Shown in pieces: positions 50,995 through 60,211 of a stretch of 64,000 nucleotides of DNA (position 1 is the first letter of the stretch; each line of letters begins with the position of its first letter). The notes beneath the pieces were generated by a model. It saw only the letters and a list, made by a program, of their open reading frames with translations, was not told the DNA's origin and ran no database searches. The stretch spans positions 80,297-144,296 of the forward strand of contig JAFGQN010000064.1 of NCBI GenBank assembly GCA_016935665.1. The letters are read 5' to 3'. The translations under genes and the position numbers were made by a program. Origin of the DNA: Deltaproteobacteria bacterium. GTDB taxonomy: Bacteria; Myxococcota_A; Polyangia; JAAYKL01.

Positions 50995-53022
50995 CTAATC
51001 GTTATCAATACGCTTATAAACTGAAATGTCGTTTTCCTTGAGAATGCGTTTATAGAGCGATTTGTCGTACAGAAATTTAAGATTCTTTTTACGACTTTTA
51101 ACTTTATGTTCCTTTTTGGAACGCAAATCTTTTTTCCAGAGGATGGCATAGTCCGGTTTTGAAACGCGATAACCGGAGCGATCGACACTCCAAATCCATT
51201 TGCGCATGGCGAAATGGGGCACCAGGTGCGAAGACGCCATGACCGACGCGTCGGGGGGAATCATCGCTTTAATTTTTTCAACGGTCTCCATCCGCTTCAA
51301 TTGATGAAAGTCGGGGTCTCGGACCAGTTTTGTATAGCCCGCCCGAAATGACGGGTTGGGCCAAAATGCCCCGTAGCCGACGGACATGGTAAATGCCGAA
51401 AGAAGCAGCCCGACAATCAAAGCTCCGCGCAACCGGCTTGCATCCAGCCCGAAGTATCCCGCCAGCCGGCTCTTAATAATTATATCGATTGCAGCGGGGA
51501 CGGATGCGAGCATGAAAGGCAACCACCATGTGGAATATTGCATGGAGATGCTGCTGAGGCAGTTTTTGGAGCCCAGTAGCGTCAGTGTCAGACCGCATAC
51601 AAATAGAATGCGATGCCGTGTGGCAAATACAGGCAAAAATAATAACGGCGCGACCAATTGGAGGATGTAAATCACTTTCCTTTCCGCCAGCAGGTATTTC
51701 AGCATGAACAATGGATTCGCTGTGAAGGATAACGCAATGTTTGCAATAACCGAACGGTGTCCCCCCTGCATCTCCTCGAAGTATCCGCTGTATGAATGAC
51801 CATGGTATATGACCGTCACGTAAACAATGATCGCATACAGGGCGGCAATTAAAATCGTGGCGAATGCAACCATGCGAGGCTTCTTGCTGACAAATGCATA
51901 GAGCCCCATGAACATGGCGATGCCACTCATATCTTCACGAGTGATCAGGAGTAGTGAGAGGAAAATAAAATAACGACCGATTGCTCCGGCTTCCAGAAAA
52001 TGCATGCACCACAGTAAAAGTGGACCCGCCAGCATCAACGAATGGAAATCGTACATGGCCGGGCCGTGAATTGCCGGATGCAGCAGGTATACCACCGCCA
52101 TGGCCACTCCCAACCATTCGTTTTTCCCGTAGCGTGTTGCCAGCAAATACAGGGGAATGGTGCCACTGGCCACCCAGATTCCCTGGAGCGCAATCAGCGA
52201 TTCCGCACCGGGATGGATAAGCAGCACGCCGGACAATGGAATGAGAATGGGATCGAAATGCAGGTATCCGTGATTTCCCTGCGAGTTCAAAGAACAGTCG
52301 AGCAAATCTCCACGCAGGCTGTTCCACATGGAGTTCATATACAGTCCCAAATCCCAGTCGCAGGTTCCAAGCGACTCATGGTGCGTCAGCTCCATTTGAA
52401 TGATGGCAAATGCCCAAACGGCGGACAGTGCAGCGACGACAAGGATTGGCAGGTAACGACGTGTTTGCTCTCGCGGTGCCAGCAGCGCACCAGTTCCGGG
52501 CAGGCCATAGGCAACGGACACTCCGATGACACCCGCGATGGTACACAACAGTATGGCGATAAACGGTGATTCCGAGGCGAACGGGTGCGCGCGTAAAAAA
52601 AGATATATAGGAATAATAAGGAGTATCGCCGAAAACCGATTTATCTTTTGGCAAAACGTCTTGAAGTGCACATCTCCACGCTGTTTTACACGACGATATC
52701 CAAAGAAACAGATGCTAACGTATACTGCTGCAGAGACGGCAGCGTATATAGCCGAAAAGGGTTGCGATTCAAGCTGGTTTTTAAAGAGGTCCATCTCTGG
52801 CGTCACGTATATCAGCTGCCAGAGAATCACGCCGGGCAGCATTCCCAAAAGTAACGTCCATGGCAACCAGTATGCCAGAGAGAACATCCAATTGAGAAGG
52901 CGCTCGGTCATGAGAGCGAGGTTGTCAAACTGCTTTCGAATGGTTTGAATCATGGGGGATGCCACAGTGATTTCTGTGTTGGATTGCGAGTTAAGGTTCT
53001 TTTTTATCATGATGCGACTCAT
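50995..53022 (-). CDS. DUF2079 polytopic membrane protein (copy 2)
   Basis: 675 residues, about 14 TM helices, paralogous to the protein at 23524-25686: shared segments include GLYMNSMWNSLRGD, YLLHPAIHGPAMYDFHSLML, SMQYSTWWLPFMLASVPAAI and a C-terminal SHLVPHFAMRKWIWS. Probably a GT-C-like glycosyltransferase that uses a lipid-linked sugar; not shown. The start at 53022 has no better alternative. The fragment at 50839-50990 follows it. Confidence 0.82.
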   Translation of the reverse strand: MSRIMIKKNLNSQSNTEITVASPMIQTIRKQFDNLALMTERLLNWMFSLAYWLPWTLLLGMLPGVILWQLIYVTPEMDLFKNQLESQPFSAIYAAVSAAVYVSICFFGYRRVKQRGDVHFKTFCQKINRFSAILLIIPIYLFLRAHPFASESPFIAILLCTIAGVIGVSVAYGLPGTGALLAPREQTRRYLPILVVAALSAVWAFAIIQMELTHHESLGTCDWDLGLYMNSMWNSLRGDLLDCSLNSQGNHGYLHFDPILIPLSGVLLIHPGAESLIALQGIWVASGTIPLYLLATRYGKNEWLGVAMAVVYLLHPAIHGPAMYDFHSLMLAGPLLLWCMHFLEAGAIGRYFIFLSLLLITREDMSGIAMFMGLYAFVSKKPRMVAFATILIAALYAIIVYVTVIYHGHSYSGYFEEMQGGHRSVIANIALSFTANPLFMLKYLLAERKVIYILQLVAPLLFLPVFATRHRILFVCGLTLTLLGSKNCLSSISMQYSTWWLPFMLASVPAAIDIIIKSRLAGYFGLDASRLRGALIVGLLLSAFTMSVGYGAFWPNPSFRAGYTKLVRDPDFHQLKRMETVEKIKAMIPPDASVMASSHLVPHFAMRKWIWSVDRSGYRVSKPDYAILWKKDLRSKKEHKVKSRKKNLKFLYDKSLYKRILKENDISVYKRIDND

Positions 53023-53146
53023 ATCATTTTGAATAGAAAAGTGCGCCTTAAAATTTTTCCATACCGATATGATGACGTATTATTAATTGGCTGTACCCGG
53101 TCGTTGGAACGGCGTTTGGCGGTTGATTAGTGAATATAGACGGTTG

Positions 53147-54106
53147 TCACTCTACCTCGACAAAATTATCGCAAGCGGATTTGATGATGGAAATGGCGGC
53201 ATCCAGCCCATCTTCAAGAGGTTTGCCGTCGCACAGATCCCAGAATACGCCACGGTTCGCGGCGCTGAACATATCAGTGACTTCCTTGAGCAATACTGCC
53301 TGGTCGTTGACGTCGCCATAGAGGCTGCCACAATTAAAGGTTTGCGTACCACCGATACCGAGCATCACCATGTTTTCGACCACGCCGCCTTTGAGCGCTG
53401 TTAACTGATCGAAATACTGCTCGGCGGTAAGGTTGTCGGTATTTTCTTCATCTTCGTCTGTCATGGGGATAACCACAAGGATTGCATCGTCACGCAGCAT
53501 CCCCTTGTTTTCGTTGTCCACAAATGGCGGTGTCAGAGAGGCTATGATGGAGGCCAGAGGCTTTTCATCCCCATCGTTGTTCTCGTCACAGGCTGCCGCA
53601 ATATCGTCCACATAGATATCACCCACGCACGCAAATTCTTCATTTAGCGCGGAAGAAGAGCTGTTGATCCAGCGTTCATCGCCTTCGAAGCTGCATTCTC
53701 CCCCTTTTCCCCGGGTATGAAAATCCGCCTGATTTGGACAGGCGTCTATTGTGGCAATTCGGAAATCATCAAGATCTTCGGATATATCGGTCAGTTTTTG
53801 AGCAAACGCCGGAAATACAACATCTCGGAACGCTTCGAGTTCCTCTGCCATGCTGCCAGAGGGATCCACGGCAATCACAATGTCGATATATCTGCACGAC
53901 TCATTGTCTTCGCCATCTGAATCACCATCAGAATCTCCATCGGAATCTCCATCGGAATCGCCGTCCGAGAGGCCACCCGAATCTGAGTCGCTGGACAAAT
54001 CAGCGTCGTCAGTGCTTTTATCGCCACCATCTGTTTTACTGTCATCGCTACAACCGAGTGCTGTCGCACCTGATAATAAAAGTAATAAAATCCATTGTTT
54101 CATCAT
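53147..54106 (-). CDS. vWA-domain lipoprotein with Asp/Ser linker
   Basis: 319 residues. Signal LLLLLSGATALGCSDDS (lipobox), an Asp/Ser/Gly linker of about 40 residues, then a von Willebrand A-like domain with MIDAS VIAVDPSGSMAEEL (DxSxS) and later ILVVIPMTDEDEEN. Several Cys residues (CSFEGDER, CVGDIYVDDIAAAC) suggest disulfides. Double ATG at 54103/54106 with GGAGG. Likely a surface adhesin-like or protein-interaction domain. Confidence 0.82.
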   Translation of the reverse strand: MMKQWILLLLLSGATALGCSDDSKTDGGDKSTDDADLSSDSDSGGLSDGDSDGDSDGDSDGDSDGEDNESCRYIDIVIAVDPSGSMAEELEAFRDVVFPAFAQKLTDISEDLDDFRIATIDACPNQADFHTRGKGGECSFEGDERWINSSSSALNEEFACVGDIYVDDIAAACDENNDGDEKPLASIIASLTPPFVDNENKGMLRDDAILVVIPMTDEDEENTDNLTAEQYFDQLTALKGGVVENMVMLGIGGTQTFNCGSLYGDVNDQAVLLKEVTDMFSAANRGVFWDLCDGKPLEDGLDAAISIIKSACDNFVEVE

Positions 54107-54541
54107 GTGTTCTGCCTCCGTTGTGTTAGCAAATGCGCTCCGTTCTGATATCGAATCAGTTCTGTGTATGGTCACTGAGGCCCTGTGTACAGCACATCAG
54201 TTAATCTGACATTATATTCCCATTGGGCGCTAAAAGAAACAGCATTGGGAATTAAAAGAAGCAGCGGGAATAAATCCAAACAGTTGCCACCTGAAGTTTA
54301 AAATTTTTATGTGTCTCTGGAAAATTTGCCTACGAAGATGTTTAGCTCTGTTGTATTCATTGAATTCCATTAAACTCCATTAAATTCCATGGGTTGGAAG
54401 ATTCAGAAGTCGATATGGCGCGAGTTTTAAAGGGCAGAGCAATCTTTTTTCGTCGACGTATCGCATTTTTTGTATTTTTCCATTGCTTTTTTGGTAGTCA
54501 ATGGCAATACTTTTGCCTACCAACAACATAGGAGGTCCCTA
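54107..54541. other. Intergenic region between divergent lipoprotein genes
   Basis: About 435 bases. It contains a short direct repeat of TTCCATTAAA-type units at 54364-54393 (three copies, last imperfect). Otherwise AT-rich with no supportable gene; it must carry the promoters of both divergent lipoprotein genes. Confidence 0.4.
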
Positions 54542-55876
54542 ATGAAAAAGTATATAATTTTTATCGCTATTGCTGCGCTTTTCGCTTCGTGCGAGCCGGA
54601 AAATTCTGTTGACAGTTCATTTGATGGTCAGCAGGATGCTCGGTCACTCTTTTCCACAAAATCGAGTGCATTAAGCACTGCCAGCAAGTACACGCTGTTT
54701 ATTTTTAACGATATAAAACAGCAGTGGACAGACTCAACTGGAATGGTAGCCGCTGGTGGCAATATCAATCTCCAGGGTTATGGCGTTGCTCTGGCTCAAA
54801 CCAACATTCGAAACGAATATTCTCTTGTGGCAGGTAAATCAATTACGCATGTGAACGGGACCGTATATCATGGGAACGTCGCATATGGTACCTGGTATAA
54901 TGCTTCCGGTGTTTCAATTTTAAACGGAACTGCACGGAGAGCCACTCCCATTGATTTCGGCGCAGCTGAAGCGGCTTTAAAGGCTGAGTCTGCGCAGTTG
55001 TCGGCGATGACGCCCAATGGAATTGTGCAAAATCAATGGGGGAAAATCATTTTCAAAGGAACCGATGCCAAATTGAACGTATTTAGCATCAGCTCCAGCG
55101 AAATTGAAAGTGCGCACACTCTCGATATTTCAATTCCCGCAGATTCGAAGGCCGTCATTAATGTTACAGGTTATTCCACGGTGATCCAATACAAAGGTGT
55201 GACCGAGAATTTTAATATCCGCAAACAACATGTTTTGTTCAATTTCCCCACTCAGAAAAATCTCACAATTCAGGGTATAGGATTCAAGGGCAGCGTTTTG
55301 GCGCCTTATGCGCATGTTATTTTCAATTGGGGGAATCTGGATGGGCAAATCGTTGCTGCGTCACTGGAAGGCTCTGGCGAAAGTCACTATTTCCCATTCT
55401 TGCCGCCTGAAGAAGAAGACACTGATTCCGATACAGGCAGCGATTCCGAAGCAGATTCGGATACGGGCGATTCGGATACGGGCGATTCGGATACGGGCGA
55501 TTCCGACACTGGTAGCGATTCCGTAGAAGATTCCGATACGGGCAGTGATTCCGTAGAAGATTCAGACTCTGGCTGCGACACCGAGGAAGATACTGATTCT
55601 GACACCGGTTGCGACACAGGCGAAGATACCGATTCTGATACCGGTTGTGACACTGGAGAAGATACCGAGGATGAAGACACGGGCTGTGACACAGGCTGCG
55701 ACACGGGCTGCGACACGGGCTGTGACACAGGCTGCGACACGGGCTGCGACACAGGCTGTGACACGGGCTGTAACACTGGCTGTGACACGGGCTGTAACAC
55801 GGGCTGTGACACGGGCTGTAACAGTGAGGAAGATTCTGAGGAAGATACTGAAGATGTCGACACCGGTTGTGCGTGA
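54542..55876 (+). CDS. Choice-of-anchor-A lipoprotein with (GCDT)n Cys-rich tail
   Basis: 444 residues. Lipobox LFASCEPEN. The N-terminal about 290 residues match choice-of-anchor-A domains: YTLFIFNDIKQQWTDSTGMV, AAGGNINLQGYGVALAQTN, and FKGSVLAPYAHVIFNWGNLD with a closing GQIVAASLEGSGE. Then an Asp/Ser/Thr linker followed by 12 perfect or near-perfect Gly-Cys-Asp/Asn-Thr units (55682-55825), a Cys every four residues. The AGGAGG site is at 54530-54535. Surface anchoring and disulfide or metal binding by the tail are inferred. Confidence 0.75.
   Translation: MKKYIIFIAIAALFASCEPENSVDSSFDGQQDARSLFSTKSSALSTASKYTLFIFNDIKQQWTDSTGMVAAGGNINLQGYGVALAQTNIRNEYSLVAGKSITHVNGTVYHGNVAYGTWYNASGVSILNGTARRATPIDFGAAEAALKAESAQLSAMTPNGIVQNQWGKIIFKGTDAKLNVFSISSSEIESAHTLDISIPADSKAVINVTGYSTVIQYKGVTENFNIRKQHVLFNFPTQKNLTIQGIGFKGSVLAPYAHVIFNWGNLDGQIVAASLEGSGESHYFPFLPPEEEDTDSDTGSDSEADSDTGDSDTGDSDTGDSDTGSDSVEDSDTGSDSVEDSDSGCDTEEDTDSDTGCDTGEDTDSDTGCDTGEDTEDEDTGCDTGCDTGCDTGCDTGCDTGCDTGCDTGCNTGCDTGCNTGCDTGCNSEEDSEEDTEDVDTGCA
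55682..55825 (+). repeat. Twelve 12-bp units encoding Gly-Cys-Asp/Asn-Thr
   Basis: Units of the type GGCTGTGACACG; variation is at wobble positions and Asp/Asn (GAC/AAC). It produces one Cys every four residues. The array continues degenerate repeats (GCDTGED) upstream. Confidence 0.9.
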
Positions 55877-55953
55877 CGTCTGATAATATCCCGTCTTTTA
55901 AGGCCCGGAAAGTAAACCCTGCTCCAATTCTTTCTCATCTAAAAAGAAACTGA

Positions 55954-56193
55954 ATGATGCACCGCGATGAAAAGGTGCTGCGTTGCGTGTTGTCCATAGT
56001 GAATCGAATGAAGTTTCGCAGTCTTGTGGAGCCGGGGGATAAAGTGATGATGCGCGGCAAAGCAACCAGTGTTCACATTGATAGAGCATTGGTGAAGGTA
56101 AGCGCAAAGGTGGATGACCGCAGGTGTGCGGAAGGAGAACTCACGTGTACCTCTCATGACGTGGAAAATCCGTTAGTGACTGCGGCCAGGTAG
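55954..56193 (+). pseudogene. C-terminal fragment of a FabZ-like hotdog dehydratase
   Basis: A 79-codon frame, MKFRSLVEPGDKVMMRGKA, that matches the C-terminal half of FabZ-type hotdog dehydratases (FRxxVxPGD motif, then a beta strand with RRCAEGELTCT). The first half, including the catalytic His, is absent and no matching sequence precedes it. A truncated remnant. Confidence 0.6.
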
Positions 56194-56338
56194 AATTCGT
56201 ATAGCTGTTACATGCGCGACAGTAAAATATTTTCAATCATCCCGTCATAGAGAAATCCGCGAGATTACAACAATTTGTTCTATCAAGGATGACTTTTTTC
56301 AAAACAGGCTCAGAAGTTCTATCCAGGAGAAAATTTTA

Positions 56339-56575
56339 AAAGCTTGATTTCAGTACCATTGTGTGGTCCATATACTCACGTATCATTTCATCGGTTACGG
56401 TTCCAGAACTGACAACTAAATATCCTCGTGCCCATAAATGCTTTGCCCGGAATTGCCTTTGAGGGGTTTCACCATCCCCGAAGGGGACACTAAAATCAAA
56501 TTGAATTCGGGCCACTGCCAATTCAATGATGCGCAGGACAATTAAAAACAGACAGTTAACCGAGGCGGTGGGCAA
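56339..56575 (-). pseudogene. IS200/IS605-type transposase, C-terminal remnant
   Basis: The frame ends with AKHLWARGYLVVSSGTVTDE and IREYMDHT, close to the C-terminal signature of IS200-like TnpA (HUH transposase). The catalytic HUH motif and the Tyr are missing, so it is inactive. IS200/IS605 elements are also the carriers of IscB/TnpB and omega RNA, which is relevant to the RNA element at 36371. Confidence 0.7.
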
Positions 56576-56638
56576 GGCGTTTCAATTCCCGTCGATGACG
56601 ACAGGGCATACCTCCTCGCCTTCCGGCAGACCGGTTTT

Positions 56639-57133
56639 TTACGGGTTCATGGCAATTTCTTCCACGCAACCGCCGGCTTCCCCTGAGCGAAATGCCTTTA
56701 AACGGTAACTGAGGGCCGGATTCAACTGACTGGCCACACTGTTCAGAAAACAGAGTGCTCCGGCACGACACATTTCCTCAATGGTGCCGTCGTCCATTCC
56801 CACCTCTCTGGCGGCCTCATAAACGGGACATTTACCGAATCGGGTCAGCGTCACCACCTTTTGCGGTCCCTGTTCCAGTATTTCGTCGATACCGCCAATC
56901 CCTTTGGCCATCTCGACAATTGTTTTCGCGGCTTCCTCTGTTTCAAAAACTTTTCCCCCTGCCTCCTCCCTGATGTTCATGCCAACGGTTTTGCCTCTCG
57001 TTTCATCCGCTTTGGTCATCAGCGAAAGCGCTCGCGTTTTTCCAATGTCTTTGTCTTCCATAGCTGTTTTTACATACGTATAGTAGTCGATATATGCGGT
57101 TTTGGCGCCGCTGAAGGTATCATCTGTGGACAT
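56639..57133 (-). CDS. ATC-hydrolase-like (PF14196-type) protein
   Basis: 164 residues. The C-terminal half, VVTLTRFGKCPVYEAAREVG, then a Cys/Ala-rich LCFLNSVASQLNPALSYRLK and GGCVEEIAM, resembles the L-2-amino-thiazoline-4-carboxylic acid hydrolase (ATC_hydrolase) family and related 4VR-like sulfur-compound-binding proteins. Cys residues at each of these conserved places are retained. It lies downstream of the large NAD-binding protein gene (57245-59305) on the same strand, about 110 bases apart, so probably an operon. Function inferred only. Confidence 0.6.
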   Translation of the reverse strand: MSTDDTFSGAKTAYIDYYTYVKTAMEDKDIGKTRALSLMTKADETRGKTVGMNIREEAGGKVFETEEAAKTIVEMAKGIGGIDEILEQGPQKVVTLTRFGKCPVYEAAREVGMDDGTIEEMCRAGALCFLNSVASQLNPALSYRLKAFRSGEAGGCVEEIAMNP

Positions 57134-57244
57134 CTGTTTCTCCCTGTTCAATATTTCCATTTGTTTCACCGGGTTTCGCCGCCGGCACACTCTCGGCAGC
57201 GGCGTCAGCGCGTTTATTCCCGAATTTCCCTGATGGCAGTCTTC

Positions 57245-59305
57245 TTATAACGAAGGCGGAAACGGATAATCCTTATCCAGTTCCCGGCCAAGATACACAC
57301 CTGTCGTTGCCTTTTTGTTATAGTCAGTGGGATAAATGCCCGGCGCGCCATTTATGTTTTTCATCAGTGCAACAGCGCAGCTGGTAACCTGGCTGTAAGT
57401 CAAATCCATTATCTCCGTTGGTGTTCCGTAATACATAAAATTGACAGGCATGGTGTTATTCACAAGATAGAGCGTTTTGGTAACCTCAACACCTTCCTGT
57501 TCAAATACAAATATAAACCGGGTGCCCAGATTGCGCTTAATGGCGGTTGGCGGGTCACTGTGTTCCGGCCACATCTGTGCCACCGCGGCAATCGACAGCT
57601 GATCAGGTATGGCATCGGGCGTCAGTGTTTTCAGGACAACGCCGTTGATTTTTCGGTTATCTTCGGGTTGGGCCAGCAATTTTTCAAGCCATGTAAGCAC
57701 ATCAGAAAATTCCACTGTTTTGGTACTGCCGGAAACCAGGTACAGGTTTGCTTTCTGATTGCCCCTGGTCAGCCAGTCGGCAACATCTTCACCCGTGATG
57801 GTTTGATATTCCACTGTGCGTTTCTTTTGGGTTACAGGATCTGTTTCCGTGCCGGTTCTCGGTCCGCCGGTCCATCCGAAAATAACATCTGTTTTATATT
57901 TTACCTTTGACTCAAGGTTGCGGTACGCTGCCACTTCACCGGCCACATTTTCCAGTGGTACGTTGCAGGCGGACCACTCCGCCCACTGCGGTATGGAACC
58001 TGTTTCGGGGGGCTGCCAGTTCAGTTTAATATCGCAGCCCCAAAGCTGCTCTTTGGGATTTTCGAGTATGTTGGCAAAATGCCCTACCGACAGTCTTCCG
58101 AGATTTCCGCGTGCCCCCATTACAAGTACTGACCGGTCACGCAGGCTCAATCCTGTCGAATAAAGCACCTGCGACAGTGCATCGATACACGCCAGCGTAA
58201 TGGAATCGCCTTCGAGCATAATTTTTTCAAAGGAGGCCGCAATGGAAAAAAAGTTCGTCCGCATTGTCCGGGACTCCGCGATGGCAGCGCTCATGTCGTA
58301 TCCGTTTCGAGTGAGTTCCACACTGCCCACAAACACGTTTTTCAGTGCGGTGGTGAAATTTTCGCCAAGAATTTTATCTGTAGCATCATCATCCGGTACC
58401 ATGTGCAGTTGCCGGAATGCGGCAACGGAAAGATTTTTCTCCAGGGCCTCATCAATAATCGGATTGAGGTAGCCGCCGTCTTCCCAGACAAAGACCCTCT
58501 TATTTTCCAATTTTCCCCGGGCCATTGCCCCTAAAAAGTTATAAGCGGCGAGACTGCGCTGCGCCAGAAGAAAAGTGAGGGGGGCTCCCGACGGATTTTT
58601 TTCCTTATCTTTGCCACTGAAAATGCCGTCAAAACTGTCACTGGGTAAAGGGGCAATGTTCGGGAATTTGTTGAAATCCCGCACAATCCCGTAAATGCCT
58701 TCTGCCCAGCCCGGCGCGTCCGCGTCGAGGGGGGTTGACTGAAGGATGCACGTGGTGAAAAGATTATCTGGAATATCATTGAGTATATCGCGCCAAATCA
58801 TGGTCTGGAGCGGGTTGTATCCCACAAAAACCGTGGCCATATCTGTGGCGCCCCATTCCCGAAGCACACATAGTCCGCCATAGGTTTTGTCGTCGATATG
58901 ATGAATCGCCACGCATATAGTGTTTTCAAGGGGGCGGTTCGAACCGATTTTGCCGTCTGTGTCCCCCCTGATAATCTCCATTGATTTGATGCATTCGGGC
59001 ATGTTCTTTAAACAGTTGTATATCTGATAATCCTCTTTGGTGTGTATCACCACCGGGCTTCCGGCAGGAGAAAGAGGATTGTTAATGCTCCGCAAAACAG
59101 CATCCATATTTCTAACGGTACGGGTGCCGTCCAGAACGCCGTACTGAATGTTCGGATCGATGTCCATCTGAAAATCAGCGTGCACGGCGGTTGCAATGGC
59201 CAGCCGATGGGCCGAACACGCGGCGAAACGTGTCAGCTTCGCGGCTGCCTTCTCCACACCGGCAGCGAGTTTGCCAGCACCTTTTCCAATATCGTTTTGG
59301 TTCAT
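57245..59305 (-). CDS. Large NAD-binding protein, S-adenosylhomocysteinase-like fold (unknown)
   Basis: 686 residues, cytoplasmic. The middle part, RVFVWEDGGYLNPIIDEALE, and the Rossmann motif SVLVMGARGNLGRLSVGHFA resemble two-domain NAD-binding enzymes such as S-adenosylhomocysteinase, but the SAH-hydrolase signature motifs are not all present. The N-terminal part has a His-rich motif (AIHHIDDKTYGGLCVLREWG). Function unknown. It is upstream of the ATC-hydrolase-like gene; the pair may act on a thiol or thioether metabolite. Confidence 0.5.
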   Translation of the reverse strand: MNQNDIGKGAGKLAAGVEKAAAKLTRFAACSAHRLAIATAVHADFQMDIDPNIQYGVLDGTRTVRNMDAVLRSINNPLSPAGSPVVIHTKEDYQIYNCLKNMPECIKSMEIIRGDTDGKIGSNRPLENTICVAIHHIDDKTYGGLCVLREWGATDMATVFVGYNPLQTMIWRDILNDIPDNLFTTCILQSTPLDADAPGWAEGIYGIVRDFNKFPNIAPLPSDSFDGIFSGKDKEKNPSGAPLTFLLAQRSLAAYNFLGAMARGKLENKRVFVWEDGGYLNPIIDEALEKNLSVAAFRQLHMVPDDDATDKILGENFTTALKNVFVGSVELTRNGYDMSAAIAESRTMRTNFFSIAASFEKIMLEGDSITLACIDALSQVLYSTGLSLRDRSVLVMGARGNLGRLSVGHFANILENPKEQLWGCDIKLNWQPPETGSIPQWAEWSACNVPLENVAGEVAAYRNLESKVKYKTDVIFGWTGGPRTGTETDPVTQKKRTVEYQTITGEDVADWLTRGNQKANLYLVSGSTKTVEFSDVLTWLEKLLAQPEDNRKINGVVLKTLTPDAIPDQLSIAAVAQMWPEHSDPPTAIKRNLGTRFIFVFEQEGVEVTKTLYLVNNTMPVNFMYYGTPTEIMDLTYSQVTSCAVALMKNINGAPGIYPTDYNKKATTGVYLGRELDKDYPFPPSL

Positions 59306-60211
59306 GGTGTTTTCTCCCTATCAGTTCGATTTACCCTGTCGAACTTCAGTCTCAACGAGCATCATGCCCTTTGCTCCGTTTAATTAAGAAAGGGTGCATT
59401 CAAGAAAAATCGTGGCGCGAAACCCCGTCGCCGTCAGACGGCAGTATTCCTTCCTGCCTGTTGTCAGGGGAGGACTCCAATTGCGGCAGACTGTTTAAAA
59501 GGTTGATGAAAATTATTTATCAAAACAAAAATCTGTCAAATGCTGGTACTGAAGATTCATCAATCGCCCCCGCCGCACAGATAATGCCGTGTTGTTTCGG
59601 CCCGGCTTTCATCGTTACTGGCGTAGGCAGGAGCGCCGGGTGATGAAAAATAGAGAGTGAGGAGATGGAGGCAGAGCAGAGCAGCGAGGGGATGGAAACA
59701 GTGAGCGCAGTGAGGGGGACGGCAAAATGAAGAAGCGGCGTCCAAATCTGTTCGAATGGTATGGACAAACAACCCAATATCAAAGGAGCCGCTTCACGAC
59801 AGGGAAATACTATATTGGTCTCGATGGCCACTGAAAAAACTGTTTGTATTGAGCATCAAATCCCAGTAGCGCTGACGCAACTATGGCGATTGCCAGAGTT
59901 ATCCATGTTAAATCAGTGGAGAATACGCGTTCGGAACAAAGCGGAATGATCGGGACAAATTTGCGTGGGGAGGGCGCAACAGGATATTAGCAGCACAGCA
60001 TTCAAATCGGAAGGAGATTTGGGGTGATGATTTGAAACCTGATATTTAAGTTTACATTTCATGTGCCGGCCGTCTTTGTTATCAGACGAATCTGTCGGAT
60101 ATCGCGAAAGGCGGCAACTCGTTTCGTACCGACCATGGCTATAAGAGCGTACTCTGAATTTGTACGAAAAATCACGACTATTCCGGTACAGGAAGTGTGT
60201 GGGATACTTGA
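59306..60211. other. Intergenic region with a possible IS110 relic
   Basis: About 900 bases. No supportable full gene. A decayed IS110-like transposase start is suspected at 59788-59870. A GC-rich palindrome (CCGTCAGACGG) occurs near 59430, and purine-rich low-complexity sequence at 59660-59730. Confidence 0.4.
59788..59870 (+). pseudogene. Possible IS110-family transposase N-terminal relic
   Basis: The reading frame gives TGKYYIGLDGH and then, after a one-base shift, EKTVCIEHQIPV. Together these resemble the N-terminus of IS110-type DEDD transposases (YYIGLDVHKKTVxY). A stop codon and a frameshift interrupt it, so it would be dead. The match is short and could be chance. Confidence 0.35.

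Noticed and set aside
54364..54393. Regulatory iterons (TTCCATTAAA repeats)
   Set aside because: Only three short copies, last imperfect, in AT-rich sequence; kept only as a note in the intergenic entry.
55682..55825. CRISPR-like array or tandem promoter sites
   Set aside because: Uninterrupted 12-bp coding repeats in frame, no spacers.
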